A stretch of DNA of 64,000 nt from Malachius bipustulatus (Eukaryota > Arthropoda > Insecta > Coleoptera > Melyridae). The notes under the pieces were generated by a model. The model was not told the origin of the DNA. It worked only from the letters and a program-made list of their open reading frames with translations, and made no database searches. The stretch lies in the NCBI GenBank assembly GCA_910589415.1, contig OU342637.1, positions 25,519,162-25,583,161 on the forward strand. Reading direction: 5' to 3'. Shown here piece by piece: positions 32,834 through 46,033 of this stretch (positions are counted from its first letter, which is position 1; the number at the start of each line of letters is the position of its first letter). Made by a program: the position numbers and the translations under genes.

Positions 32834-35800
32834 ATGGGGCGACCTAAAAAGTATGAAGCAATTCTCAGTGAATATTATACGATCAGTCACACCAAGGCGG
32901 GCAAATGCACTAGTTTCACTTGCAATTACTGCAAGGCAAGTTTTGCCAAAAACTTTTATCGAATGGCGGGACATTTGTTGTGTTGCAAAAAAACTGACCA
33001 GACATTTGAAACTGAAAGATGGAAATTGACCAAGTTGATCGAGGAAACCAACAAGGAGAAGAAAACAGAAAAACTAGAACTGTCATCCAGATTGGAATCA
33101 AATAATTTTTCTTCATCAGATTCTGAAGATGGTTCAAGTAGCGCGGTGACTTGTGCTACTCCTACTAGTATTAATAGTGAGATTAGAAACTCGGCAGCTT
33201 CAACTTCGAAGTTCATCCATAATGTGTCACAGCCACAGACCGCACAGATTTCAGAAACCCCAAAGGCCACTCGTACCTTCACTCCGGCTTCCAGCAGAAG
33301 CTCCCAGAAGAATTTATTTTCATTTGTTGATAGAATGATAAATGCAGACGAAAAGGTCGGTAGGGTATTCCTGGTTTTTAATCATTATTTTATCCATTTG
33401 CTGTTTGCAGGAAGAGATTTGGACTTTGCTAGCTAGGGCATGCTATGCAACTGGAACACCATTAAATTTTACTCAAAATTCATATTGGCAACAGCTGTTT
33501 AAAAAGATTAGACCCAGCTTGGAACTCCCTACTCGACATATTTTATCATCGTCACTCCTAAATGAAGAGCACACTCGAGTTAAGAACCTAGTATCATCTA
33601 AAATACAGGCTTCAAAATACATATCGATTCAGTTGGATGGTTGGTCAAATATAAGGTAGGTACTACTTTATGCTATTAGATTAGGTATGTAAAAGATTTA
33701 TGTTTGGTACATCTCCTGTTATAAATTTAATACTTCTTAAAAACAGTTATAAAAGTCATTTACCAAATGAACATCATTTCAGACTCAAACTATCTGATTA
33801 TACATTTTACAGTATACTTTGAAATTTTTTTTTCAGACAAGAATCAATTGTGAACGTCATTATTACATGTCCAGAACCAGTAGTATATAAAATAATCGAC
33901 ACACAGCACAGTATATGTCTGAGATTATAGAACAGGTCGTAATGGAAGTAGGTGTAACAAAAGTAATTTCATTGGTGACGGATAATGCACAGAATATGAA
34001 AAGTGCTTGGGAAATTCTGAAAAATGAAAAGTTTCCCGATGACCAACCTATATCTTGTTACGGCTGTGCTTCACATACCCTTAATTTGTTGATAAAAGAC
34101 ATTATGAAAATTGACCTAGCATCTCAAATATATAATGATGGGCAGCTGATAGTCAAAAAAATTAAGAATAGTCACTTACTAAATGCAAAATTTAGAAAAT
34201 ATCAGAGAGACACCAATTGTACTAAAAGTTTGAAGTTACCAGGGGCAACTCGCTGGGGATCTGTCTTGTTTTGTTTTGAAAGCATTATTTCGAATAAAGA
34301 ACCCCTACAACGACTGTCGTCGATTTCAGAAGAAACTGCTGATCAATCTAACTTACCTGTTGAAGTAATAACAAGACTTCTAGATGTAACTTTCTGGAGA
34401 ACAGTTAAGGAACTTATAAGTATTTTAAAACCTATAGTAAAGTGGATCAACATATTACAATCTGATGAGTGTCATATTCATCTGGTGTGCTTAGCGTTCA
34501 GTGAAATTGAAAATCTACTGAGAGAAGAAATTACAGAATTCACTTATTTTAAAAGTCAAAAGAAAGTTATACATGAAGCTCTCAATAACAGAAAAGAAAT
34601 GGCTATAGCTCTTGTTCATAAAGCTGCCCACCTTCTCGATCCTAGGGAGAAGGGTAAAAGTTTAAGTGCCTTAGAAAGTATTGACGCAGTGTGTTTTATA
34701 TCAGACTTGGCTTCACGTCTAGAAAATGTTTCAAAAAACGAAGTGATATCTGATATTGCAATGTACCGCAGCAACACGGGGCTATGGGGAAAAGCTTTTG
34801 TAGCAGATAGTCTACAAAAACGGTCAGATGGTACAGATATTAGTCCATTAACTTGGTGGCAAGGCATATGTGCCACAGCAGAATTATCAAAGGTAGCAGT
34901 TGCAATTTTACAGTGCCCGGCAACATCTGCCTCTACAGAACGATCATTTTCCGCATTTAGTTCAATTCATAATATTAAACGTAACAGACCTACCAATAAC
35001 AGAGCATCCAAGGTAGTTTATACAGGGTGTTCTACAAGCTCTATGACAAACTTTGACAGATGGTAGGTTGCTTGATTTTAAACATATTTTTTTTAATAAA
35101 CATGGGTCCGATTCGTTTTTGTTTAGAAGTTACAAGCATTTAAAAAATCGTAATGTTTTCAGTCAACCAGGAAGTGACACTAAGTCGCTATGTCACTAAG
35201 ACACTATGTCAACCAATGTACACTTATAAAATATACACTTACTTCAATGAAAAACGTAGGCTGATAAATAGAAATATCGGTTGTTATGACAATAATAATT
35301 GTTAGTGTCATTTTAATTATTTATTAGATATTTCCTGTGAAAGTTATAAATAAAAAATGCATTTATTCTCGACTGAGGAATATGCAGATAATTGTGTTTG
35401 TATATGGGTATTCCAATGGTAACGCAATCTTTAGTTTTTTTTTTTTTTAACGAATCTTTAGTTCGTCGATGTGAGGCTTGCATTCAAGCTGAGGGTGGAC
35501 ATTTCGAACAATTTTTATAGTCTTAAGTTTTGTGATTATCATTTAATTTAGATTTTTATTGTTGATTGTTAATAAAGGTTAAATGCTTGTAACTTCTAAA
35601 CAAAAACGAATCGGACCCATGTTTATTAAAAAAAATATGTTTAAAATCAAGCAACCTACCATCTGTCAAAGTTTGTCATAGAGCTTGTAGAACACCCTGT
35701 ATAAGAAGAAATCTAGATAGAAGTACTTGAGAGTGGAGATGAAAATAAACGGAAGACCAAATTAAGAAATAATCTATTAGCAGAAGTACAAGACTGTAGT

Positions 35801-35920
35801 GATACGGACAATGTATCTGAAATTAATACGGACAACGTATCTGAAATTGAAAGTGGAGTAGAAGATGATGTAACAACAGGAAAAGCAGTAATTTTAGAAA
35901 TTTACTCAGATTCTGATTAA
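32834..35920 (+). pseudogene. hAT transposase, frameshifted and split by a MITE
   Basis: Exons 32834-33355, 33411-33655 and from 33837 on, with GT-AG introns. Exon 1 starts MGRPKKYEAILSEYY and holds a BED-type finger (C-N-Y-C ... H-L-L-C-C). Exon 2 has the ISIQLDGWSN motif with the catalytic Asp of hAT transposases. Exon 3 starts QESIVNVIITCPEP, then shifts frame near 33905. From 33915 it reads VISLVTDNAQNM, CYGCASHTLNLLIKDI, GATRWGS and the dimerisation block PATSASTERSFSAFSSIHN. The MITE at 35023-35699 interrupts the codons after ASKVVY; reading resumes at 35702. An acidic frame (NTDNVSEIESGVEDD) runs to 35920. The element's ends were not found. Not functional as it stands. Confidence 0.85.
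35023..35699. mobile_element. TA-flanked MITE in the last hAT exon
   Basis: Inverted ends cagggtgttctacaagctct and the inverse, pairing for about 130 bp, flanked by TA at 35021-35022 and 35700-35701. It is younger than the hAT gene it interrupts. It adds a short alternative ending with a stop at 35064-35066 to the transposase. Confidence 0.9.
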
Positions 35921-36295
35921 CTCTATTAGTGAAACTTATCTTGAAGTACTCAATAAAACTAATGAAACTGATTTTTTGTGGTTTTTCTTTCTTTTTTTCT
36001 TTGAGCCAACAGTATCCAAGTCTATATTGCATGTGGGCTGCCTTCAACTCTATTCCGAAAGGCTTTTCGATTAATTATGGTACATATGTAAGAACAGAGA
36101 ACTTTTGATTCTTTTCAAAAATTCAGCACAAAACAAACCGCGGTAGGTATCTCCTTATATCCTAGAATTCCTTTATAATTACATAGGTTGTACTGGTACT
36201 AGGTAGGTATTTTGATGCCATCTAATCTAATTATAAGTTTATGATTTATGAATTTAAAATGAAGAAGATAAGATCCCTCTTTCTTAAATAACATC
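35921..36295. other. Spacer between hAT remnant and ZNF repeat R2
   Basis: AT-rich, with no ORF or repeat structure recognised. Homology to the ZNF upstream repeat begins abruptly at about 36296 (cttgacattgcgcacg). Confidence 0.4.
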
Positions 36296-37073
36296 GCTTG
36301 ACATTGCGCACGGGCACGTTTCACGTCGTTCCTAGGGAACCTGCATTACCGCTTTACTAGGGTAGCGCATTCACTCATTGACGTTTACTAAGAACGGTTA
36401 TGTTTGAACAGCTGAATGTCATATTTTTGGCACATTTGATCACAGGCGTAGATATCAAGTGGAAAAAAGCAAAGTTTGAAAAATGAAACAAAATAATAAC
36501 ACGAATAGAAATCGATAATTCTCTTTCAGTGGGTATTAAAAACAAAATTACGGATTTATATAAGATCTACGAAACTGTAGACTTTAGTATCTAACACGTA
36601 GGTAGTTACTGAGAAAAATACGTTTTAAATAAACGGACTTAATAACAAATTATGTGAATTTTTAGACACTTGTACGTTCATGGAAAATCTGACGTTTATG
36701 AAGTCAAATTTGACATTCCCAAATTTTTCCCAACTTTTTGTGAGAATGAGAATGCGCTACCCTAGTAAAGCGGTAATACAGGTTCCCTATAGTCGTTCCC
36801 ATTGCCCAGCCCCAGCCCCCAGCCCATTCATCTTGGCTGTATGCACAAGGGTGCCCAAGCCATAGAAATAGAAGAAGAAGACAGCAGACAGACCATTCAC
36901 TTCACCAGTCACCTTCACCATTAACTGTCCCATTCCCTTATATATTCTATTTCTATTCTATAATCTATACTATTCTATTAACCATCTCTGATTCTGATTG
37001 ATATCAATAAATAAGTAATAAGATAATAATAGAGGTATTAATCAGCCTCAATTTCAAAGAAACGTTATCCATC
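36296..37073 (+). repeat. ZNF upstream repeat, copy R2
   Basis: Matches the right part of R1 and leads directly into ZNF copy 2. It includes the 36333-36791 MITE, flanked by the same GTCGTTCC duplication as in R1, so the MITE inserted before the two copies separated. The part of R1 left of 23870 is missing. Confidence 0.8.
36333..36791. mobile_element. hAT-type MITE, uninterrupted copy
   Basis: Same ends as 23901-26428 (TAGGGAACCTGCATTACCGC and inverse), flanked by GTCGTTCC at 36325-36332 and 36792-36799, with an extra TA before the right repeat. It shows the unoccupied GTTTGAAC site (about 36402) used by the P derivative in the other copy. 459 bp, non-coding. Confidence 0.88.
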
Positions 37074-38628
37074 TTGAGCTTAAATGAGGGCAGCAATGAT
37101 TATCGTACGGTTCAACATCAGCAGGTGGAGAAAATGATCATCAAAACCGAAGCCTCAGATGAGGATGATCAGTTTATGAAGTCCGAGGAGGAGGACTTCT
37201 TGCTACTCAACTCGGCGAAGTTGAAATGTGAAGATAAACCAAAGAACGGTGCTGGCTGCGAGCCGTCTTCTAAATTAAATAATTTTGAGAACACTTTTGA
37301 GACACCTCTTTCAATAAAACAAGAACTGGAAGACTCATCGATGTCGGCCTTGAAAGAAGAGATCGACATCGAGGACCACAAACCGGGCTGGGAGCAGCTG
37401 ACCGGGAGTCGTGATAGCCGTGGAATTGTTAAGGGTGGACTCGATCCGTGTGAGTCTGTTAAGGAAAGTGAGGCACTTCAGGCACAATCTACTGAAAGTA
37501 ACAGCGGAGGAGAGTTGAAGTATAACTGTGCCCATTGCGCGTATAAAACAAATAATAGATCTAATTTTATCAAACATTATAAATTTAAACATTCCAAAGA
37601 TCCCAAAATGTACAAATGTGGAGAATGTTCATATGAGACCAGAATTAAACATAATTTGACTGCACATTATAAACGTAAACATTCCAAAGATCCCAAAATG
37701 TACAAATGTGGAGAGTGTTCATATGAGACCAGAGTTAAACATAGTTTGACTAGACATTATAAAGGTAAACATTCCGAAGATGCTAAAATGTACAAATGTG
37801 GAGAATGTTCATACGAGACCAGAATTAAAAATAATTTCGCCCAACATCATGAACATAAACATTCCAAAGGTGCTAATGTACAAATGTGGAGAATGTTCAT
37901 ATAAGACCGGAATTCAAAAAGATTTGACTGTACATTATAAACGTAAACATTTTGAACATACTAAAATGTACAAATGTGGAGAATGTTCATATAAGACCGG
38001 AATTCAAAAAGATTTGACTGTACATTATAAACGTAAACATTCCGAACATACTAAAATGTACAAATGTGGAGAATGTTCATATGAGACCGGAATTAAAAAT
38101 AATTTGGCCCAACATCGTACATATAGACATTCCAAAGATTCTAAAATATACAAATGTGGAGAATGCTCATATGAGACCAGAGTTAAACATAATTTGGCCC
38201 AACATTATGAACGTAAACATTCCAAAGGTGCTAAAATGTACAAATGTGGAGAATGTTTATATGAGACCGGAATTAAATATAATTTGACTGAACATTATAA
38301 ACGTAAACATTTCAAACATACTAAAATGTACAAATGTGGAGAATGTTCATATAAGACCGGAATTCAAAAAGATTTGACTGTACATTATAAACGTAAACAT
38401 TTTGAACATACTAAAATGTACAAATGTGGAGAATGTTCACATGTGACCGGAATTAAATATAATTTGACTGAACATTATAAACGTAAACATTCCAAACATA
38501 CTAAAATGTACAAATGTGGAGAATGTTCATATGAGACCGGAATTAAATATGATTTGACTGGACATTATAAACGTAAACATTCCAAAGATGCTAAAAATGT
38601 ACAAATGCCAGGTCAGGTCAGGAGGTGA
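37074..38628 (+). pseudogene. ZNF copy 2: start codon lost, two frameshifts
   Basis: Closely related to copy 1 in DNA and protein. The initiator is TTG at 37074 where copy 1 has ATG; the next in-frame ATG is codon 21 (MIIKTEASDEDDQF). The N-terminus and four fingers read through, then a two-base loss in the linker near 37873 ends the frame at 37904. A second frame continues from 37883 through eight more fingers (MYKCGECSYKTGIQKDLTVH and so on) and is thrown off by an extra A in the linker near 38595. Twelve fingers in total, same 90-bp period. Probably a pseudogene unless codon 21 starts a short four-finger protein. Confidence 0.85.
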
Positions 38629-38678
38629 GCTCGTATTCTGTATGTGAGAGAAAGAGGGAGACTTTACAGACATTTTCG

Positions 38679-39441
38679 CAGTGGCGGCTGCTGATCTTTT
38701 CATAGGCAGGTCATATAAAAATCGCGACCACCTAAGAAAGAAAAAAAGAAAAAAGAAAGTATACCCCCCTAAATGCGCCGCCGGCGAAATTTTTTTGAGT
38801 GTTGAAGGTCATGCAATTTCCCAGTAGTTTAAATTTTACTCAGATGTAAAAACTAATAATTAATTTATTAGTTATATTATATATTAAAAGTTATATTATT
38901 ATTAATAGATTCTGCTTGTTTGGTTTGGACCCTTCTTTATTTTATCTCGAGTCTAGACGCACCATTATTCCTGTCGGTAGTAAAGACTGGATGGTGCTGC
39001 ACTGCCACAGCACTGCTGCCTAGTCTGGTCTCTGGTCCCGCCCCCTCTCGGCGTTGACCTTCAAGGGACAGAATGGGACCGTCTTAAATACAGGCAAAGC
39101 TGCTATATACCTATCTCGCTCCAGCGCATAGGCAAAGGTATCTTACTCTTTAAACCACAGAGGTCAACTGCTGCTTTGACCCACGTCCCAGACCCTCGCC
39201 ACTATCTTCCCGGGAATTACAAAAAAAACAAAAAAACAATACCTATATAAGTAAAAAGTTAATTACTGGAATTATTACATAGTTATAATATAATAAATAA
39301 ATAAATAAATATCTTATGGCTGTGGTAAAGCCCAATATAATTATTATTAGTTTTACTTTATGACACAGTATAAAATTACTAAGTTGGTTAATTTATTTGG
39401 GAGGTCATTGACCAAATGACCTAATGGAGAAACCGCCACTG
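38679..39441. mobile_element. hAT-type MITE, 763 bp
   Basis: Ends CAGTGGCGGCTGC and the inverse of CAGTGGCGGTTTC, with aggtcat further in on both sides. Flanked by CATTTTCG at 38671-38678 and 39442-39449. CAGTGGCGG termini and 8-bp duplications are typical of hAT elements. Non-coding. Confidence 0.9.
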
Positions 39442-39449
39442 CATTTTCG

Positions 39450-40173
39450 CTTTTCAAAGTTTGTGAAATGCTTATTTTCCCATTTATCAAACGTCAATGT
39501 GATTTTTCAATTGAAATTCCGCTTGTCAAATTAGATTCCCTTTACACCAAATGCTTTTCCAATGTTCATCAGACTGTCGCTGCATGTAAATAGGAAAAAT
39601 AATAATTGACATAAAGTGAAACTGATTTGATATAAAAGGATATTGATAAATCAATGACTACAATAATTATTGATATCATCCCTAATGTACTTACCAGATG
39701 ATTTAGCAAAACGAACAGACGTAATTAATGAAATTTTTAAAAATAACATCGGTAATTATGTGAAGGAAAGTACATTAGGTGTGAAAAAGAAATTAATATT
39801 AAATTTCCATAATAATTTTGGGAATGATCAATTTTATGATGAAAGTTCAAGCATATTTCTTAGCAAATACATATTTTAATGATCTAATTATGGCTTATAT
39901 AAAACAAAATGAATGAATGTAAAAAAAAACGGAATTGGCGAAAAAATTAAAATCAAAAAATAATAAATTAAAAAAAATTCTCACAATTATTTATGCATTT
40001 TTATTTACCTTCTGTCCAATTAAAGTAGCTTTCCTCATTGTCTTCCAAACTCTTTAAATTTTTTTTGAAAATTTTAATGCTAAATACCTATTCAATAATA
40101 ATTACAATGTACAATAATTGTAACACTTTACCTGTATGATGTATTTAGATAATTCGATATTTTATTTATAATA
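39450..40173. other. Spacer, no gene recognised
   Basis: AT-rich DNA. A 70-codon frame at 39670-39879 has only a TTG start and no family resemblance, so it is not called. Confidence 0.4.
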
Positions 40174-40731
40174 CAGTAGAGTCCCGGTAATCCGAATATC
40201 CTCGTAGTCCGAACAACCCTCCAAATTTCTAAAGAACTTTCTCTTTCTCGTAGTCCGAACAGTCGTCCAAAAATATCCTTATAATCCGAACAGCCTTACC
40301 TCTTCAAGCAAATATATATTGATAAAAATAATAAAATTGTGTGTGTGAGATATGTAATATAAATGTTTTAGCAGGCTGAACGAAATTTACGTGTTCCAGG
40401 AAATAAAAACAACTGAATGGTGGAAACAGAGGTCCATTTGATCGAGACAATAAATTGTCTGTTCGAGCATTTTTCTGATCAATCAGTCTTCTTGACTTTT
40501 TGTATACTTTTTTCCGAATAACATACAAAAATGCATAGGTACATGTAACTATTTTATTTTCTATAAAGTTTTTTCATGATTTTCAGTGCCTTTCGCACGC
40601 ACTCGCGGAGTAATGATTTTAGATTCACTAATCCGCAAATGTTCGGACTAGCGAAATACGGGCTAATCCGAATATTCGCTACTCCGAACAACCATGTGCC
40701 TGATATGATTCGGATTAGCCGGACTCTACTG
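40174..40731. mobile_element. Tigger/pogo-like MITE, 558 bp
   Basis: Ends cagtagagtcccggtaatcc and the inverse of cagtagagtccggctaatcc; several tccgaa motifs lie just inside both ends. TA precedes the left end; the right flank reads AA, so the duplication is imperfect. No transposase. Related to 29444-32618. Confidence 0.82.
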
Positions 40732-41221
40732 AATATGATAAATAATATTTTCGATAATAGATAATTTTAAAACAGCTGATTAATTTAATTTTGAAGCAGG
40801 TAAGTATATAAAATCTTTACTATAGAAAGGGCCATAGTTATAATGCATCATTGCCCTTATGGCGCTCATAGTTGCCGCTTAGGTCGTACTTCTGGAAAGC
40901 AGGCGTCCAGGAGCGTACGCTCTTCATTTTGAAAGTTATTTAATTATTCTGCATTGCTGTAAAGTTTGGTACCCCCGCAGACTAATCTCACTCTCTTAAC
41001 GTTGATTTCGTTCTTAATGAGGATTGCACAACATAGAACAGTACAGTGGAGTTTATAACTTCATACTTTATTACAATAATATTCAGATAATAATTATTAT
41101 AAATATTATATTCTTTTGAATCCATCAAAGTTTATTATATTCTTCTTTTTCAAATATGTATCCATTTTATGAACAAAATAGGTTCGATTATTTAGTTAGT
41201 CAGATCAGAACTCAGATTATA
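40732..41221. other. Spacer, nothing recognised
   Basis: AT-rich with a slightly GC-richer patch at 40860-41040. No ORF, RNA gene or inverted repeat was identified. Confidence 0.4.
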
Positions 41222-41631
41222 CGTATACTGGGAGGAACGCCCCAAACTCCAGGAGTGTACTATACACGTAAAAATAATTTTAACAAAATTGAATGTTCTT
41301 ATCCGATTTTAATTTGTTTTCAATATTTGCATATTCCAAATTTGAATAAGTGGGCATTTTGTAACACTTACAAACTTGAAAGCAAACATTCAATCACTGT
41401 CACAGTAAATGACACATTATCAAAACAACAAAGCTGTCAAAATAAGCCTCGAACATTGCATACCTACTCTGATTATGCGGAAATTTTTATGCAAGTGGAA
41501 TTCTAGATACATTTTTTTAATTACGTCATAACTTGAAAACAAATGAAAATCGGATAACATTCAATTTTTTTTAAATTTTTACGTGTATAGTACACTCCTG
41601 AAGTTTGGGTCGTTCCTCCCGACTCACCCTG
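41222..41631. mobile_element. Palindromic TA-flanked MITE, about 410 bp
   Basis: The right end, read inward, is cagggtgagtcgggaggaac. The left end is a degraded version, but from gggaggaacg inward the arms pair for about 100 bp, including aggagtgtactatacacgta. Flanked by TA. Non-coding. Confidence 0.8.
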
Positions 41632-42782
41632 TATAGTGTTCGTTTTATTCACTTCAGTGACCTGATCGCAAATCCGGTCGCTTATAAGTTCCTGAATCTG
41701 ACCTGACTTAAGCCCTGTCGAAAACGAACTCTTCTGCGGGACGTCATGTGTAATACACCATCTAATAGGAATAAAATCAAGATTTGCAAAAATGGAAACC
41801 TCAAAGTGGTTTTTTCTCAGGTTAAAAAAAAAAATCGAGTTATGCAAATAACGTATTTTTCATTGCGAATGCTTCGCGCACTGATGGTAATTATATTTTG
41901 GCATTTATAGTGGATTGTGCAGATGTCAAAGGGGCTACTGCTGGTATATATGAGTTGTTTATTGTTATAATATAGTTTGTAAGATTTTTTTAACAAGTTT
42001 TAAAATTTAGAATTACAACTTCACCCACAAATGTGGCTATTTTGCACGTTGTATGTTGTATGCATTCAGGATATAGGACACTTATTATTGATTGGTCAAT
42101 TAATATATTAGGATTAGGACATGGTTTCTCGTAGTGTAATTTTATATTTTGAATTACGGGGGTTAGTTTCAAGAATTATTTTTTTAATCGTTCAATTATT
42201 TTAAACAAATTTTGGTAGGTCTCGGTACAGAAAATCACTGTGAATACAAAAAAAAAAACCAACAGCAGTGCAACTGGTACCGGTTCTGGTAAGTGTAACT
42301 TAAAAATGGAGAGAAGAGGTGAACTTGCCTATAAAATGTTTCAAATTGTATAAATTGCACCGTAACATAATATTATAAGGGAGCCTAACTGATTAATCGA
42401 ATTTGAATCAGAATTTGTTTTATTTTTCAGGTTTCAGAAGTTGACAAAGGCGATATCCAGAAACAACAAAGATACGAGGTTATAATAATATGTAGAGTGC
42501 GAGCCGAGGTGCGAGCTCACCTTATGCCTTTGTTGTAGGTGCAAAGTTTTATCAAATAATATCAAACAACCTTCGTTGATACAAAAAGGGACATTCAAAC
42601 ATTTAAAACACTTCAGTTTATCTTCTTATTAATGTTAATTGGTTTGTTTGTTAATTTTTGGGTAAAAGTACGAACACTCTTCACATTTCAATTGCAAGTT
42701 GTATCTTGGTCTTGGTACACACTAGCTCCTTCTGATTGAGGGAATGGACTTGAAACGTCCGATGAGGTTCATTATTTTAATG
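41632..42782. other. Spacer with a possible zinc-finger relic
   Basis: Mostly unremarkable. On the minus strand about 42705-42660 reads LKCEECSYFYP, like the first half of a ZNF-family finger, and may be the distal end of ZNF copy 3 displaced by the LINE at 42783-46035. Support is one half-finger only. Confidence 0.3.
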
Positions 42783-43013
42783 TTTTTTTTTTTTTTTTTT
42801 TTTTAGAGTTTATTTGCATATATGACACTAAAGTGTCGTGGCATCGTCAATACAATATAATGTAACAGGTACATGAAAAACAAACACAGTAAAAATACAT
42901 AAACACAGCAAAAGCAAATAACAACAAAATGTAAAGATACAAAAGGCAAACAGTTAAATGTATACTCATAATATATACCTAACACAGAAAAGTTCAAAAA
43001 TACAAACAATAAA

Positions 43014-45835
43014 TCAAAGTTCAATACGTGATCCGTCAAAATCACCTGCATCGTAGAGCGGTGTCTGAAGTAAGTAAGCTTTAACCGTGACTTTAAATTT
43101 TTCACTAGCTAGCTGTTTTATGCTTTCCGGAAGTTGGTTATAATATTTAGGACCGTAATAATTCGTAGCATTTCTACTTGACATTAGACGTACATACTCC
43201 ACTCTTATAAGATTTGCTCCCTTTGTGTCATGCCTATGTATGTCGCTACATAGACTATATGTGTTATAGTTCCTGTGTACATACACCAAACAGGAATACA
43301 CATACAAGGAAGGCAAAGTGAACAGCTTTAGTTGCTTGAATTTATGTCTAACATCTTCTCTATATCCCAGACCAGTCATCACGCGAAGAACCTTTCTTTG
43401 AAGCCCGAAAATACGCTTTGCCGATGGTGAGTGACCCCAGCTCAACAGACCATAGGACACCTGTGAAACGAATAACGCATGGTATGCTGTCAATAAAGCA
43501 TTTAGTGGTGCAAAATTACTTAACTTCCGCATTACATAGATGGTTTTCGATAACTTTTTTGCAAGGTATTCGGTGTGTTTCTCCCAACTAAGTTTAGGAT
43601 CCAGGATTACTCCCAGAAATTTGACAAGCTGAGCATTCTCATGATCAACCATTGGTCTGTGGGTGAAAATCACATCGACTGTTTTATTTTTGTTAATACT
43701 CAGATAGTTCTTACTGAACCATTGAGTTGCAACTCTCATGGCTTCTACCATTTCACCCTCAAGCACTCCCAGCTGTGGTGACCTCGATAACAACGTTGTG
43801 TCATCAGCATACAACACACAATCACCCACATTCAGTCCGCTTTTAAGGTCATTTATGTATAATGTAAAGAGAGTTGGTCCAAGTACCGATCCCTGGGGAA
43901 CCCCATGTGTTACCGGTGCAAAAGATGATGTTCTCTCATTATATTGTGTATATTGTCGTCTGTCCGTGAGATATGAATAAATAAGGTTACACGCCGATAC
44001 ATCAAACTCAAGATGTTTTAATTTTTTGATAAGGCAGGTATGAGATATACAATCAAATGCTTTCTGGAGATCACAAAAGGTCGCGCCAACAAACTCACCC
44101 GATTCCATACCGATCGTTATGTAATCAACTAGGTATCTGACAGCATCACATGCAGACCTCTTTGATCTGAATTCGAATTGCGTGTCACACAGTAATTTAT
44201 TTGACTCTAGATACTTATTTATTTGCCCCTTTAGAGCTATTTCAAATATTTTTGATATTACCGGGACTATGGATATTGGTCTAAAATTTTCAACCACACA
44301 TTTACCTCCTTTATGTATTGGCACAACCTTCTGTACCTTCAGTGCTTCCGGGAAAATAGATTTTTCTATACAGATATTGAACAATTTGGTTAGTGGGTAA
44401 ACAATCAAATGTTTAATACTTTTAATTATTTTAGCAGACATATTGTAATAATCCAGACTGTTTTTATTCTTGATTTTATCTATAATATCACGTATTTCTA
44501 TATAACTGAAAGGAGAGAAACTGAAACATCGTGTACATCTATTCCCACTCTGATCAAACTCCAATCCCTCCTCAGCTGCCGGCAGGGCCGCGATTATTTT
44601 AGTTGGAATACTTGAAAAGAAGTTATTTAGCTCTTCGGGCTCCAAGCAAGCATTATTTATCACTTTATTATTTACTTTTTGACTATTTATTATATTCCAG
44701 CAAGTTTTCGATATGTTTTCCGAATTTTTTATTTTACCTTCATAATATTGATGTTTTGCTGATTTAAGTGCATTTTTATAATTTTTTTTAAGGTATTTAA
44801 TATCCATCGTTATGGCTGTGGATGGAAAATTACGCCCAAAACCAACCATAAATCTCAATCTCTCTCTCATTTCATTCAGGTCATCATTGTACCACTTGTT
44901 TTTGTCACCCTGCTGATTTGTAGGTACCACTCGTTCAACTAAGGGAAAGGATTTGTCAATATTTTCAGCTATTGTCTCCATGAACAAGGAAAATTTAGTA
45001 TTTATATCCATGTGACCATCACCCACAAAACCCCAGTCAATGGTTTCTATGTTTTTATGGAAGGTAAACTTACCCTTATTAAAGTTTCTGCTTTTAATAA
45101 CTTTTTTCTTTAATTTTTTATCTGGGCTTACTGCAATCGTCACAGCTACCGCCCCATGGTCCGACAAACCAGTATTCAACACCTCCGCATTGAATCTCGC
45201 ACCAAACCTTAGCAATATGTTATCTATGCAATTTTTGCCTCTAGTTCTCGCTCTGATGACTGTCCTGAAACCATACGACTCTAGCAAATCATTAAATCGC
45301 TTCTTTTTACTATCATCTAAATTAAATCTAATGTTGAAATCACCATTAATTACAATGTCATTCGTCATTTTAACAGACTTTGATAACACTTCATTCATTA
45401 TCCTTAAAAATTGATCGAAATCTCCAGCAGGAGACCGATAAACTGATATTACAGTGCATTTCAGATCAGTCAATTCAATACCTGCAATTTCACAATGCAA
45501 TTCACTAGTGAGCCCTCTAATATCAGAGAGCGGCTGTGCCCGCATTTCGGGCCGCGTCAAGATTGCGACACCACCACATGTGAGTTTTTTCCTGGCATAT
45601 GAGTCAATTACCTGGTAATCAGCAATTCTGAGATTAACAATTTCATCACTCGTCAGAAAGTGTTCTGTCAGACACAAAACGCCATAGTCGGCACAGTACC
45701 TTTCCACAAACACTTCAAGCTCCAGTTGTTTATTTCTTGCGGACTGCACATTTGAGTGCATGATTCCTACCTTCAGTAGCTCGTTCCAATTTTGGTCCGC
45801 ATCTTCCTCCCTGTATTGTGGTTGACTAGTCACTA
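43014..45835 (-). CDS. LINE ORF2: endonuclease and reverse transcriptase
   Basis: About 940 codons. The APE-type endonuclease comes first: LTEHF (Glu), INGDFNIRF (Asp/Asn) and GLSDHGAV (Asp-His) all carry their catalytic residues. The reverse transcriptase follows with VVPIHKGG, NFRPISIVPV, FCDLQKAFD, HGVPQGSVLGPTLF and the active-site block LYADDTTLL. There is no RNase H domain. The first recognisable residues overlap the end of ORF1 in another frame; no ATG is placed well for initiation, so the start given is only the end of ORF1. The frame is intact, so the copy is young apart from its 5' truncation. Confidence 0.85.
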
Positions 45836-46033
45836 CTTCACGGTTAATTCTGGGGTTTTTCTGCGAAAAAACCTATTCACATATGCCCCATATGGCCAGA
45901 TCTGCGGACTTAATGCTTTCTGTATATTATTGCTATCTATTGTTACCTTAAATGAAGAATATTCATCCGGGAACCTTGACGTCATTTGTTCGCACTTCAC
46001 TTCTGCGAAATGGGATTTAAGATAGTCTTCCAT
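45833..46033 (-). pseudogene. LINE ORF1 C-terminal fragment
   Basis: 66 codons ending PQIWPYGAYVNRFFRRK then a stop. The W-P-x-G-x-x-V-x-R-F-F motif is found at the C-terminus of the coiled-coil (FP-type) ORF1 proteins of CR1/Jockey-like LINEs. Frame 2 runs open alongside it and continues into the endonuclease, so a single-base change in the aaaaacccc run near 45850 could have split one long ORF. The 5' part is missing through truncation. Confidence 0.7.

Noticed and set aside
29197..36295. Whole segment as one large hAT element starting cagtgatgcg
   Set aside because: No matching right terminus and no 8-bp duplication at 36295; the transposase ends remain undefined.
39670..39879. Possible 69-residue protein
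   Set aside because: It depends on a TTG start in a eukaryote and has no recognised motif.
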